DNA from: Ferrovibrio sp964218355
GTDB lineage: Bacteria > Pseudomonadota > Alphaproteobacteria > Ferrovibrionales > Ferrovibrionaceae
Length of the DNA: 64,000 nt
Direction: 5' to 3'
Assembly (NCBI RefSeq): GCF_964218355.1
Contig: NZ_CAXPMC010000020.1
Span: 173,438-237,437, forward strand
In this document: positions 1 to 8,450 of the stretch, in pieces
Position numbering within the stretch: the stretch's first letter is position 1
Layout of the letters: each line of letters starts with the position of its first letter
The notes under the pieces: model-generated
Seen by the model: only the letters and a program-made list of their open reading frames with translations
Told to the model about the DNA's origin: nothing
Databases searched by the model: none
Translations under genes and position numbers: made by a program

Positions 1-1
1 C

Positions 2-142
2 CTGCTCAAGGGGGCAAACCTGATCGACGCCAAGCTGACCAAGGCGCGGCTGATCAACGCCAACCTGAGTGATGCCAAGATGGTCAATACCGATCTCGAA
101 GGGGCCGACCTGACCGGCGCCAAACTGCCGACGGCGAGCTGA
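2..142 (+). CDS. pentapeptide-repeat protein, C-terminal end (partial)
   Basis: Only the last 46 codons are inside the window; the gene begins upstream of base 1. The visible residues follow the A(D/N)LXX five-residue periodicity of pentapeptide-repeat proteins (ANLIDAKL, ANLSDAKM, ADLTGAKL) and end in a short tail LPTAS. Such repeats fold as a right-handed quadrilateral beta helix. Their roles vary widely (protein-protein contacts, DNA mimicry), so no function can be assigned from this end alone. A hairpin follows the stop codon. Confidence 0.8.
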   Translation: MLKGANLIDAKLTKARLINANLSDAKMVNTDLEGADLTGAKLPTAS

Positions 143-150
143 AACGAAAA

Positions 151-175
151 ACGGGCTGAAGAACGTTCAGCCCGT
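151..175. terminator. bidirectional hairpin terminator between converging genes
   Basis: A perfect 10-bp stem (151-160 pairs with 166-175) with a 5-nt loop lies between the plus-strand pentapeptide gene and the minus-strand gene that ends at 192. Read on the minus strand, the stem is followed by TTTTCGTTTC, so it looks like an intrinsic terminator mainly for the minus-strand gene. The plus-strand side has only a weak T-rich tail. Confidence 0.75.
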
Positions 176-191
176 CGCCTTCCGGTTTGTT

Positions 192-1382
192 TCAGTCTTC
201 CATATTGCGGGCGCGTTCCATGCGCATCCGGCCGGCATGATCGACCTGTTCCTTGTAGGCTTCGGGCGCAAACGCCATCAGCTTGTGGTTCAGGTTGCGC
301 GACATCTGCCATTCCTTTTTCGGCTCGCTTTTGCTCAGCAGGGCCTTGGATGCCAGATTGGACAGGATGCGCTCCCACAGGGTATCGGTGCAGCAGGGCA
401 GCCGGCCTTCACCCAGCAGGCGATTCAACTTTTCGAGCAGCGGATCCGGACGGGCCGGCATCTCCAGCTTGCCGCCGGACAACTCGGCAAGAGCAATCAG
501 TGCTTCCGACAGGTTGGTACGCGGCCCGAGCAGGTCCTGGATCAGCGAGGTTGAATCCAGGCAGGAAGCGGCGATCTCATCCATCAGGCCGGCGGTGGCA
601 GGCTGCGGCCGCTCGATCATGTCGGTCAGCGCCACATCGAGACGGCCGGCATAGCTCGACAGGGTCTGTGTGACCTTGGTCATCTGGAAGAAAAACAGGA
701 AGCGGAGCTGTTCTTCCGGCAATTTCCTGGCGTCCAGCTTTTCATACAGGGCGGCGAAATTGTTGTTCTCGAATGCCGGCAATCCCTTTTCCGCCATGGC
801 ATCGCGAACAAGCTGCATCTGTTTGTCGAACAGCGCCTCAAGCTTTTTGCTGCGCTCGCTCTGGCTCGGCTGGCCAGGCTGCGTCTGTGCGCCGGCAAGG
901 GCATAGATACCGGCCCGCATGAAACTGCTCATGTCGTTGAGCTTGCGGAAATGCTGGGGGGAATGGATCAGTTCGATGCCGGTGGCATTCTGCTTGTCGA
1001 GAAACTCGCGAAAGACCGTACCGATCGCTTTGGCGGCCTGTCGGGAAGACAGGTCATGCGGTGCGGTGCAGAGCGGGAACTGGCCCTTGAAGGGCCGGGT
1101 GGTCATGGCTTTCGGCTTGTTGGATGCCGTCTTGGCGAATATCTCGGACTGGGTGGCAAAGCCGTCATCGCGTGCGCGGGAGCGCAGCACCTTGACGGCA
1201 GTAAAATCGCCCATATTGAGCAGCGCATTGGCCTGAGCGATTGCCGATTTTTCAAGCTGCTCATTGGCATGCTTGGTCATGCCGGCCTCACCCTCGAGGC
1301 GTTTGTCGAGACGCCAGCGGCCATCGACCTGAACGTAAATCTCGTAGGCATAAGCCCGTGAACCAAACATAGAACCGAACAT
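192..1382 (-). CDS. hypothetical protein, about 396 aa
   Basis: Function not recognised. The protein is soluble, mostly helical by composition, and has no signal peptide or membrane segment. The middle third is rich in charged helical sequence, including a KKLEALFDKQMQLVRDAMAEK stretch. The ATG at 1382 is preferred because GGGGAA lies 7 nt upstream; an in-frame TTG at 1403 has no ribosome-binding site. The N-terminus (MFGSMFGSRAYAYEIYVQ) reads like a small beta strand region before the helical body. It is transcribed alone on the minus strand and ends at the hairpin at 151-175. The open frame is long and uninterrupted, so a real gene is likely. Confidence 0.75.
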   Translation of the reverse strand: MFGSMFGSRAYAYEIYVQVDGRWRLDKRLEGEAGMTKHANEQLEKSAIAQANALLNMGDFTAVKVLRSRARDDGFATQSEIFAKTASNKPKAMTTRPFKGQFPLCTAPHDLSSRQAAKAIGTVFREFLDKQNATGIELIHSPQHFRKLNDMSSFMRAGIYALAGAQTQPGQPSQSERSKKLEALFDKQMQLVRDAMAEKGLPAFENNNFAALYEKLDARKLPEEQLRFLFFFQMTKVTQTLSSYAGRLDVALTDMIERPQPATAGLMDEIAASCLDSTSLIQDLLGPRTNLSEALIALAELSGGKLEMPARPDPLLEKLNRLLGEGRLPCCTDTLWERILSNLASKALLSKSEPKKEWQMSRNLNHKLMAFAPEAYKEQVDHAGRMRMERARNMED

Positions 1383-1484
1383 CGCGTATTTCCCCGGATA
1401 CAAATCGTTGTTTTATTACGGTGGCAGACCGTCGAAGCACCTCAGTTTACGCCGGGTGCGGGTCAAGATTGCAAGCAGTAATCA

Positions 1485-1958
1485 CTATTCGATATGGGGT
1501 TGCCGAGCCCGCTCCGGCTGGGCCCGCTGTTCGATGGTCTGCAGCTGTTTGGCAAATCGTTCAAAGGCCTGGGCGACGGACAGAACGAATTGACGCTGCT
1601 GGGGATCCGGCATCTCAAGGGCCGCCTCGGCAAAGCGGCGCGCCTGATGGCGGGCCAGGCCGGCAGCATCCCGGAAGGCGTCGACACGTACCTGCTCGAA
1701 TGTAGACAGGATACAGTCCCGGGTAATGCCTTCTTCCATGGTCTTGAAGGAGGCTTCCTTGACCATGCCATCTTTCAGGAGATCGAAAACCAGAAGCGTC
1801 TCTTCGGAAATCCGGCTGATAATGCCATCGACGCGTTCACGGTCGCGCGGAGAGGGGGCAAGCGCCGGGGTGGGCGGCGCCTTGCGGGCTCGTTTGACGA
1901 CACTGCGCCACATGATCCTGGCGAAATCCTTTCTGGCGCCAAGCCGGGGACTGCTCAT
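1485..1958 (-). CDS. hypothetical protein, about 157 aa
   Basis: Function not recognised. It is a small basic-then-acidic protein with no membrane segment. A Lys/Arg-rich N-terminal stretch with prolines (KRARKAPPTPALAPSPRDRE) precedes a helical domain of about 110 residues ending in a Gln/Arg-rich tail. The start is uncertain: ATG at 1958 gives MSSPRLGARKDF, an in-frame TTG lies at 2012 and another ATG at 1913; none has a strong ribosome-binding site. It lies about 100 bp upstream of the other minus-strand unknown gene and may be co-transcribed with it. An overlapping plus-strand frame over 1494-2072 has a composition typical of an antisense shadow. Confidence 0.6.
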   Translation of the reverse strand: MSSPRLGARKDFARIMWRSVVKRARKAPPTPALAPSPRDRERVDGIISRISEETLLVFDLLKDGMVKEASFKTMEEGITRDCILSTFEQVRVDAFRDAAGLARHQARRFAEAALEMPDPQQRQFVLSVAQAFERFAKQLQTIEQRAQPERARQPHIE

Positions 1959-2319
1959 ATTGCGATACAACCAACTGGCGTACCAGTACTTTCCGGGGCA
2001 ATGGTTGAGCAAGGCTTAACCGGAGCGGGCGGCGGCCAGCCAGCCAGCCGCACCGCTTTCTTTTTTTGCTAAGGCGTTCAACAAGTTCAGAATATTTCAC
2101 ACTTGGACAGCAAACCTGCTATAAGGGGGCGCCTTAACAGGGGCGCAAAAAACAGGGGTCTTTCCACATAATGGCCCGGCCGGACACGGTCTGGCCATGC
2201 GGGGCTTGACCGTACGGTGCCGCGGGGTTAACTCGCTGCGCCCGGATCATCTCCGGGCGATGTACTGACTTGGGCAGGACATGGTGGCCATGCTCTGCAA
2301 AAGGGGTAGGGAGGTTGAG
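1959..2319. other. intergenic region between divergent genes
   Basis: This 361-base stretch holds no supported gene. It should contain the promoter of the minus-strand unknown gene and that of the TRAP transporter unit. A T-run (2061-2067), an AT-rich patch (2090-2097) and TATAAG at 2120-2125 are possible promoter parts, but no pair has convincing -35/-10 spacing. A Shine-Dalgarno sequence for dctQ lies at 2308-2314. Confidence 0.5.
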
Positions 2320-2886
2320 TTGCGTATCCTTCTGACTTTCAGCCGGGCAGTCGACTGGCTCAACGAGCGTATCGGCCACCTGGTCTTCTGGCTGGTTCTG
2401 GTGGCAGTGGTGGTGAGTGCCGGCAATGCCTCGATCCGCTATCTGTTCGATAGCAGTTCGAATGCATGGCTGGAACTGCAGTGGTATTTCTTCTCGGCGA
2501 TCTTCCTGCTCTGCTCGGGCTACGCCCTGCTGCGCAACGAGCATATCCGCATCGACATCATTTCCGGACGTCTGTCTGAACGCGGGCAGACCTGGATCGA
2601 TATCTTCGGCGGCATCTTCTTTCTGCTGCCGATGTCACTCCTCATCATGTGGCTGTCATGGCCTGTCTTCACGGATTCCTACATTCACAACGAAATGTCA
2701 GGTAATGCGGGCGGGCTCATTCGCTGGCCGGTGAAGATTCTGATCCCGATCGGTTTTTTCCTGCTGAGCCTGCAGGGAATATCGGAACTGATCAAACGGG
2801 CGGCTTTCCTGATGGGCCTGATCCCGAATCCCAATCCTAAAAAAGGCGGGGGCCACGGCACTCCCAGCGAGAAGCCGGCGGAGTAA
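2320..2886 (+). CDS. dctQ: TRAP transporter small permease subunit (DctQ type)
   Basis: This is the small integral membrane subunit of a tripartite ATP-independent periplasmic transporter, which uses a sodium or proton gradient to import organic acids. About four hydrophobic segments are visible, starting with the helix around HLVFWLVLVAVVVSAGNA, and the conserved pattern of an amphipathic W-rich loop (NAWLELQWYFFSAIFLL) is present. The tail is hydrophilic. The TTG at 2320 is chosen because AGGGAGG sits 5 nt upstream and it gives the usual N-terminal length (188 aa); in-frame ATGs at 2281 and 2290 would add up to 13 residues. The large permease gene follows after 6 bp, so the two form an operon. 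Confidence 0.88.
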   Translation: MRILLTFSRAVDWLNERIGHLVFWLVLVAVVVSAGNASIRYLFDSSSNAWLELQWYFFSAIFLLCSGYALLRNEHIRIDIISGRLSERGQTWIDIFGGIFFLLPMSLLIMWLSWPVFTDSYIHNEMSGNAGGLIRWPVKILIPIGFFLLSLQGISELIKRAAFLMGLIPNPNPKKGGGHGTPSEKPAE

Positions 2887-2892
2887 ACAACG

Positions 2893-4413
2893 ATGATCGA
2901 ATTCATTGCGGCCAACCTGGCGCCCATCATGTTTGCGGCGCTGGTCTTCTTCCTGCTCTGCGGCTATCCGGTTGCTTTTGCGCTTGCGGCTAACGGTCTG
3001 CTGTTCGGCCTGGTCGGGATCGAGCTTGATCTGCTGCCGCCGGCATTATTTCAGGCGCTTCCGGAGCGTATATTCGGCATCATGGCCAACGACACGCTGC
3101 TGGCCATCCCGTTCTTCACGTTCATGGGCCTGATTCTCGAGCGGTCCGGTATGGCGGAAGATCTTCTGGACACAATCGGGCAGCTGTTCGGTCCGATGCG
3201 GGGTGGTCTTGCCTATGCCGTGATCTTTGTCGGCGCCCTGCTGGCGGCGACCACCGGCGTGGTGGCGGCCTCGGTCATTTCGATGGGGCTGATCTCGCTG
3301 CCGATCATGCTGCGCTATGGCTACGACCGCCGGCTGGCAACAGGGGTCATCGCCGCATCAGGGACGCTGGCGCAGATCATTCCGCCAAGCCTCGTGCTGA
3401 TTGTCATGGCGGATCAGCTCGGCCGCTCGGTCGGCGACATGTATGCCGGCGCCCTGGTTCCCGGCCTGATCCTCTCCAGTCTTTATGCCGGTTATGTGCT
3501 GCTGGTCACCCTGGTCTTTCCAAAGGCGGCACCGGCTCTGCCGCCCGAGGCCCGCAGTCTCCGGGGAATGGAACTGGCTTCCCGCGTATTGTTCTCACTG
3601 ATTCCGCCACTGGTGCTGATCTTCCTGGTGCTTGGCACGATTTTCCTCGGCATCGCCACACCAACTGAGGGTGGCGCCATGGGCGCGTCGGGCGCGCTTA
3701 TTCTGGCACTGGTCAAGCGTAAGCTAGACGTGTCCCTGCTGCGTCAGGCGATGGATACGACCGCCAAGCTGTCGGCTTTCGTGATCTTCATTCTGATCGG
3801 TTCGTCGGTCTTCGGGCTGACGTTCCGGGGCGTGAATGGCGATCTCTGGGTCGAGCATCTGCTGACCAGCGTTCCCGGCGGCGAAACAGGATTCCTGATC
3901 GTCGTCAATGTCATGGTCTTTCTGCTGGCATTCTTCCTCGATTTCTTCGAGCTGGCCTTCATCGTAGTCCCGCTGCTGGCTCCGGTGGCAGAGAAGATGG
4001 GCATCGACCTGATCTGGTTTGGCGTCCTGCTCAGCGTCAACATGCAGACATCGTTCATGCATCCGCCGTTCGGTTTTGCCCTGTTCTTTCTGCGCAGTGT
4101 TGCACCTGTGCATGACTACATCGACAAGGTCACGGGCAAGCTGACAGGCAAGATCACCACAGGTCAGATATACTGGGGTGCCGTGCCTTTTGTGTGCATC
4201 CAGATCGTCATGGTTGCGCTCGTTTTGATGTTCCCGGGGATGGTGACGCACTTCCTCGACCGCGGCCCGAAGCTGGATCCAGCGGCGGTGGAAGAGCAGC
4301 TGCAGATTGAAATCCCGAACTACGGCAACACGAATCCGTTTGGTCCGGGCAGCAATCCGCAGGATCTGTTCAGCACGCCGCCAGCGGACGAGGCCGAGAC
4401 AAAGGCGGACTAG
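2893..4413 (+). CDS. dctM: TRAP transporter large permease subunit (DctM type)
   Basis: This large permease forms the transport channel with DctQ in the inner membrane. At 506 aa it is longer than many DctM proteins (about 430 aa) because of a loop after the halfway point and a hydrophilic C-terminal tail of about 60 residues rich in Asn, Pro and acidic residues. It has 11-13 hydrophobic helices and the family's glycine-rich segments, such as FVGALLAATTGVVAAS and IPPSLVLIVMADQ. This long form with the FFLDFFELAFIVVPLLAP segment is typical of systems for mannitol-like or chloroaromatic-type organic acids, but the substrate cannot be read from sequence. A strong terminator follows. Confidence 0.92.
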   Translation: MIEFIAANLAPIMFAALVFFLLCGYPVAFALAANGLLFGLVGIELDLLPPALFQALPERIFGIMANDTLLAIPFFTFMGLILERSGMAEDLLDTIGQLFGPMRGGLAYAVIFVGALLAATTGVVAASVISMGLISLPIMLRYGYDRRLATGVIAASGTLAQIIPPSLVLIVMADQLGRSVGDMYAGALVPGLILSSLYAGYVLLVTLVFPKAAPALPPEARSLRGMELASRVLFSLIPPLVLIFLVLGTIFLGIATPTEGGAMGASGALILALVKRKLDVSLLRQAMDTTAKLSAFVIFILIGSSVFGLTFRGVNGDLWVEHLLTSVPGGETGFLIVVNVMVFLLAFFLDFFELAFIVVPLLAPVAEKMGIDLIWFGVLLSVNMQTSFMHPPFGFALFFLRSVAPVHDYIDKVTGKLTGKITTGQIYWGAVPFVCIQIVMVALVLMFPGMVTHFLDRGPKLDPAAVEEQLQIEIPNYGNTNPFGPGSNPQDLFSTPPADEAETKAD

Positions 4414-4441
4414 CCTGGCTTCTCATGACGGCTGAACGATG

Positions 4442-4468
4442 GGCCGGCCAGTATTGGCCGGCCTTTTC
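4442..4468 (+). terminator. intrinsic terminator of dctQM
   Basis: A 9-bp GC-rich stem (4442-4450 with 4455-4463) with a GTAT loop is followed by TTTTCGTTT, 28 bp after the dctM stop codon. It ends the dctQM unit before the converging binding-protein gene. Confidence 0.85.
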
Positions 4469-4497
4469 GTTTCTGGCGGATGCTTTTGGCTCCGGGC

Positions 4498-4533
4498 AAA
4501 AAAAGAAAGAGGCCTCGCAAAGCGAGGCCTCTT
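4498..4533 (-). terminator. intrinsic terminator of the first TRAP binding-protein gene
   Basis: A 12-bp stem (4507-4518 with 4522-4533) has a 3-nt loop. On the minus strand it is followed by TTTCTTTTTTT. It lies about 24 bp downstream of the stop codon of the gene ending at 4557, back to back with the dctM terminator. Confidence 0.88.
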
Positions 4534-4556
4534 CCCGGCAGGACAGGGGGCGAAGC

Positions 4557-5663
4557 TTACCGCTTCATCTGCGAAGCAGCCGCCATGAAGTTGTCGAAAG
4601 TGCCTTCGGCGATACGCCACCAGAGCACTTCCTCGTCGCGGAACTTCACCCAGTTGTCGTAGACCTTCTTGAACTTCGGATTCTTGGCCGAAGTCTCGGC
4701 ATAGAGCTGGTTGGCCGCCTTCAGCGACGCCTCCATGATCGACTTCGGGAAGGCCCGCAGCTGTGTGCCACCGGCCAGCAGCTTGCGCAGCGCTCCGGGA
4801 TTGAGGGCGTCATACTTGGCAACCATCCAGGTATTTGCTTCGTGAGCCGCGGCCTCGAAGACGCTCTGATAGGCCTTCGGCAGCTTGTTGAAGGCATCGA
4901 TGTTGCAGAGAGCCGAAAGCTGCGGCCCGCCTTCCCACCAGCCGGGGTAGTAGTAGTACTTGGCGACCTTGTTGAAGCCGAGCTTTTCGTCGTCATACGG
5001 GCCGACCCACTCGGTGGCGTCGATGGTGCCCTTTTCCAGCGCCGGATAGATGTCGCCGCCGGCGATCTGCTGCGGCACCAGGCCGAGCTTGGTCAGAACC
5101 TGGCCGGCGAAACCGCCGATACGCATTTTTAGACCGTTGAGATCCTCGACGGTCTTCATTTCCTTGCGGAACCAGCCGCCCATCTGGGCGCCGGTGTTGC
5201 CGGCCATGAAGTTGATGCAGTTATAGTCCTTGAAGAACTCGCGCATCAGCTCCATGCCACCGCCGTGCATCATCCACGCATTCTGCTGGCGGGCGTTGAG
5301 ACCGAACGGAACGGCCGTATCGAAGGCAAAGGTGGGATCTTTGCCAATGTAGTAATATGCCGCTGTATGGCCGCATTCGACCGTTCCGGCCTGCACGGCA
5401 TCCAGCACCTGCAGGCCCGGGACGATCTCGCCGCCGGCAAAAACGCGGATCTTGAATTTGCCATCCGTGGCGGACTCGACGCGCTTGGCGATCACTTCGC
5501 CAGCGCCGTAGATGGTGTCCAGGCTCTTGGGGAAGCTGGAAGCCATGCGCCAGTTGACTTCCGGCATGCTCTGGGCGATCGCCGGTGCAGGGAAGCTGGC
5601 CGCGGCCGTGATGCCGCCGGCACCAGCAAGGGCAGCCCCAGTGAGGAACTTACGACGTTGCAT
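4557..5663 (-). CDS. TRAP transporter substrate-binding protein (DctP/TakP family), TAT-exported
   Basis: This is the periplasmic binding protein of a TRAP system, probably for a 2-oxo or hydroxy acid. The N-terminus has a twin-arginine signal (RRKFLTGAALAGAGG) and an AxA-type cleavage region near residue 30 (PAIAQS). The mature part has the DctP fold signatures: the WFRKEMKTVEDLNGLKMR segment with its conserved arginine, and WVGPYDDEKLGFNKVAKYYY. The latter Trp-containing stretch is typical of the TakP/alpha-keto-acid branch. AGGGAGAT precedes the ATG. It converges on dctQM and has its own terminator. A close paralogue lies directly upstream, which suggests duplication. Confidence 0.92.
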   Translation of the reverse strand: MQRRKFLTGAALAGAGGITAAASFPAPAIAQSMPEVNWRMASSFPKSLDTIYGAGEVIAKRVESATDGKFKIRVFAGGEIVPGLQVLDAVQAGTVECGHTAAYYYIGKDPTFAFDTAVPFGLNARQQNAWMMHGGGMELMREFFKDYNCINFMAGNTGAQMGGWFRKEMKTVEDLNGLKMRIGGFAGQVLTKLGLVPQQIAGGDIYPALEKGTIDATEWVGPYDDEKLGFNKVAKYYYYPGWWEGGPQLSALCNIDAFNKLPKAYQSVFEAAAHEANTWMVAKYDALNPGALRKLLAGGTQLRAFPKSIMEASLKAANQLYAETSAKNPKFKKVYDNWVKFRDEEVLWWRIAEGTFDNFMAAASQMKR

Positions 5664-5800
5664 TGATTTTATCTCCCTAGTTAAGACTTTGTCGGTTCAC
5701 GGGCCGGGTTCTTGCGACCCGATTGCCGACCGTTCCCCCGGCGAACCGCGTGAACGATGGCGGGAGATTAGGGGATTGATTTCACAAGGGCAACTGGGAC

Positions 5801-5831
5801 AAAAAAAAGGGCCCCGCCGAAGCGGGGCCCT
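5801..5831 (-). terminator. intrinsic terminator between the two binding-protein genes
   Basis: A 10-bp GC stem (5808-5817 with 5822-5831) closes on a loop that reads TTCG on the minus strand, followed there by eight Ts. It separates the upstream paralogue (ending at 5866) from the next binding-protein gene, so the two copies are separate transcription units. Confidence 0.92.
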
Positions 5832-5865
5832 GCCTTAAATTCAGGCTGTCGTGGTTTAACGCCGG

Positions 5866-6984
5866 TCAGCCTTTTTTCCGGGCTTTGCGGCCGGTGGTCG
5901 ACAGCATGAAGCTGTCGTAGGTGCCTTCGGCGACCCGGAACCAGAGCAGCTGCTCGTCGCGATATTTGACCCAGCTGTCGTAAATCTTCTTGAACTTCGG
6001 ATTCTTGGCCGAGGTCTCGTCGTAAAGCTCGCTGGCCGCGTCGTAGCAGGCGTCCATCACGGCCTTCGGGAAAGGCCGCAGCTGGGTGCCGCCAGCGACC
6101 AGCTTACGCAGGGCAACCGGGTTCTGCGCATCATACTTCGCCAGCATCCAGGTATTGGCGTGGGCGCAGGCCGCTTCGATTGCGGCCTGATAGGGTTTCG
6201 GCAGGGCCTTCCACTGGTCCTGATTGACCATCATGGAAACCTGCGGGCCGCCTTCCCACCAGCCGGGATAGTAGTAGTACTTGGCGACCTTGTTGAAGCC
6301 GAGCTTTTCGTCGTCATAGGGGCCGACCCACTCAGCCGCATCGATGGTGCCCTTCTCCAGCGACGGGTAAATGTCACCACCGGCAATCTGCTGCGGAACC
6401 ACACCAAGCTTGCTCAGAACCTGGCCGGCAAAGCCGCCGATCCGGAACTTCAGGCCCTTGAGGTCTTCAAGAGTCTTGATCTCCTTGCGGAACCAGCCAC
6501 CCATCTGGGTGCCGGTGTTACCAGCCGGGAACTGGATAATATTGTATTCATTGAAGAATTCGCGCATGAGCTCGCGGCCGCCACCGAACTCCATCCAGGA
6601 ATTCTGCTGGCGCGCATTGAGGCCGAACGGAATGGCCGCATCAAAGGCAAAGGTCGGATCCTTGCCGACATAGTAGTAGCTGACCGTGTGGCCGGCTTCG
6701 ACGGTACCGTTCTGCACGGCATCGAGGACCTGCAGGCCCGGGACGATCTCGCCGGCAGCGAACACACGAATCTGGAACTTGTTGTCCGTAAGTTCCGCAA
6801 CTTTCTTGGCCACCACTTCGGCACCGCCGTAGATGGTGTCGAGGCTCTTCGGGAAGCTGGAGGCGATCCGCCATTTCACTTCCGGCAGGCTCTGGGCCAG
6901 AGCGGGTGCAGGAAAGCTGGCAGCAACACCAACGCTGCCGGCGCCGGCGAGGGCGGCGCCTTTCAGGAATTTGCGACGAAGCAT
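5866..6984 (-). CDS. TRAP transporter substrate-binding protein, second paralogue
   Basis: This is a second TAT-exported DctP/TakP-family binding protein (372 aa), closely similar along its whole length to the gene at 4557-5663. The signal (RRKFLKGAALAGAGS) and the segments SFPKSLDTIYG, IRVFA, GEIVPGLQVLDAVQ and WVGPYDDEKLGFNKVAKYYY are shared. Differences cluster in the C-terminal third and in a Lys/Arg-rich tail (TTGRKARKKG) absent from the other copy. GGGAGAT lies upstream of the ATG. No second permease pair is present here, so both proteins may feed the same DctQM, or this one may serve another permease. Confidence 0.92.
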   Translation of the reverse strand: MLRRKFLKGAALAGAGSVGVAASFPAPALAQSLPEVKWRIASSFPKSLDTIYGGAEVVAKKVAELTDNKFQIRVFAAGEIVPGLQVLDAVQNGTVEAGHTVSYYYVGKDPTFAFDAAIPFGLNARQQNSWMEFGGGRELMREFFNEYNIIQFPAGNTGTQMGGWFRKEIKTLEDLKGLKFRIGGFAGQVLSKLGVVPQQIAGGDIYPSLEKGTIDAAEWVGPYDDEKLGFNKVAKYYYYPGWWEGGPQVSMMVNQDQWKALPKPYQAAIEAACAHANTWMLAKYDAQNPVALRKLVAGGTQLRPFPKAVMDACYDAASELYDETSAKNPKFKKIYDSWVKYRDEQLLWFRVAEGTYDSFMLSTTGRKARKKG

Positions 6985-7134
6985 TCTGGGTATCTCCCTA
7001 GGCGAAGCTATAGCTGTTTTTCGGTCCTTGTCCGGGCCGGTTGTACAGCGATATGCACACGGAGAATCCGTGTACGGCCGGGGAGGTTAGTCCCAGTCCG
7101 GATTTTCCGCAAGAATCAGCCTTGGCCCCGGCAA

Positions 7135-7878
7135 TCAGGGATTGCCGGCATCCGCCACGGGGGGAAGCAGGCGCCAGCCTTCAGGGGCGAGGGCCTCCAG
7201 GGGCCGGAAACGGCTCTTGTAGGCCATTTTCCGGCTTTCTGCGATCCAGTAGCCCAGATAGACATATGGCAGGCCGGTTTCCATGGCATTCCGGATGTGC
7301 CAGAGGATGATGAAGCTGCCCGGGCTATGGGCTTCAAAGTCCGGATCGAAAAAACTGTAGACGAGGGAAATGCCGTCGCTCATCTCGTCGGTCAGGCAGA
7401 CCCCAAACAGGCGACCATCCGGGCAGCGGAATTCGGTCAGGCCGCTGCGCACCGGGCTGTCTTCGACCATGGCCCGGTAATCCGCGAACTCCATGTCAGC
7501 CATGCCGCCACCCTCATGGCGGGCCGTGACATAGCGGCGAAAGACCTGGAAATGCTCACGCGTGGCATAGGCGGGCAGTCGGCGGCTGAGAATACCTTCA
7601 TTCCGCCGCCAATTGCGCCGCTGGGCCTTGTCTGGGAGAAAATCACGGGCCGGGACCCGCACCGGAACGCAGGCGTTGCACTGCTCGCAGGCCGGCCGGT
7701 AGGCCAGATCCTGGCTGCGCCGGAAGCCGGCCTGGCTGAGTGCATTGTGCAGCCCGTCAGGATCGTCACCGGCCAGCAGAGTCACAACCTTCCGTTCCAG
7801 CCGTCCCGGAAGATAGGGGCAGGGTGTCGGCGGCGTGGCAAAGAAGTGCCGCAAGGGTATCTGCAGGCGGTGTTTCAC
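7135..7878 (-). CDS. bpt: aspartate/glutamate leucyltransferase (arginyl-tRNA-protein transferase family)
   Basis: Bpt transfers leucine from Leu-tRNA to the N-terminal Asp or Glu of proteins, marking them for ClpS-ClpAP degradation (bacterial N-end rule). The 247-aa protein has the family layout: an N-terminal ATE domain with Cys20 in PTPCPYL and a cysteine cluster at Cys64, Cys67 and Cys70 (ACEQCNACVPVRV), then the C-terminal acyltransferase-like domain containing YVYLGYWI near the end. The start codon is GTG at 7878; no strong ribosome-binding site is seen. It lies 81 bp downstream of the RDD-family gene and may be the last gene of the motA-motB-RDD unit. Confidence 0.93.
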   Translation of the reverse strand: MKHRLQIPLRHFFATPPTPCPYLPGRLERKVVTLLAGDDPDGLHNALSQAGFRRSQDLAYRPACEQCNACVPVRVPARDFLPDKAQRRNWRRNEGILSRRLPAYATREHFQVFRRYVTARHEGGGMADMEFADYRAMVEDSPVRSGLTEFRCPDGRLFGVCLTDEMSDGISLVYSFFDPDFEAHSPGSFIILWHIRNAMETGLPYVYLGYWIAESRKMAYKSRFRPLEALAPEGWRLLPPVADAGNP

Positions 7879-7959
7879 GTGCAGTCCGTCAGCAATATTC
7901 CAGCTTCGAGATTAGCGTAAATGAGGCCGTTGGCGAGGGGGATTCTGCAGACGGCAATA

Positions 7960-8442
7960 TCACAGACGCCGGATCACGACGGTACCGCAGAGCATGTCAT
8001 GCAGACAGCGGCGCCGATTGTTGAACAGGGGCCAGAGCAGAACCAGCCCCCATGTGAAGCTGACCGAGATGTAGAAAACCACGGTGTGCAGCAGCGCCTG
8101 CAGATACCCCGGTTTCCCGCCATTCCAGACGCGAACCTCGACACCGAAGAGCCGCATGCCAAGCGTGGCGGAAGCCGGGCCGCCAATGGTCAGCGTGTGG
8201 TAGAGCGTCTGCAGCAAGCCGGCCAGAAGCAGGATCACCGGCAGCAGAAGCCCGAAAGACAGCACGAAGAGAATTCCGCCGGCAACCCAGAACAGGACCA
8301 GGAGTCCCGCCAGCACCATGATATCGACCAGATAGGCCAGCATGCGCCGCAGCAAAAGGCCGTCGAAAAACCGCAGATCGCTAAATGGATCTGGTGCTGG
8401 AACGTGCTCGGGCGGCGTGACCGGAAGCGTGCGGGCAGACAT
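7960..8442 (-). CDS. RDD family membrane protein
   Basis: This is a small inner-membrane protein (160 aa) with three to four hydrophobic helices. The name motif, an Arg near the start of the first helix and two Asp-type residues further on, appears as LLRRMLAYLVDIMVLAGLL. A second RDD-like signature is ATLGMRLFGVEVR, typical of the domain. A proline-rich cytoplasmic N-terminus precedes it. The biochemical role of RDD proteins is mostly unknown; some have been linked to ion transport. It starts 8 bp after the motB stop codon, so translation is probably coupled to motB, but a direct motility role is only inference. Confidence 0.82.
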   Translation of the reverse strand: MSARTLPVTPPEHVPAPDPFSDLRFFDGLLLRRMLAYLVDIMVLAGLLVLFWVAGGILFVLSFGLLLPVILLLAGLLQTLYHTLTIGGPASATLGMRLFGVEVRVWNGGKPGYLQALLHTVVFYISVSFTWGLVLLWPLFNNRRRCLHDMLCGTVVIRRL

Positions 8443-8450
8443 GGCGCTGG

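Noticed and set aside
2076..2088. GTTC-N5-GTTC, resembling the alphaproteobacterial LexA box.
   Set aside because: The SOS box needs a 7-base spacer (GTTC-N7-GTTC); here it is 5, and no SOS gene follows.
6160..7920. Plus-strand open frame of nearly 600 codons opposite the second TRAP binding protein and bpt.
   Set aside because: It spans two well-supported minus-strand genes and the gap between them; a shadow in a GC-rich sequence.
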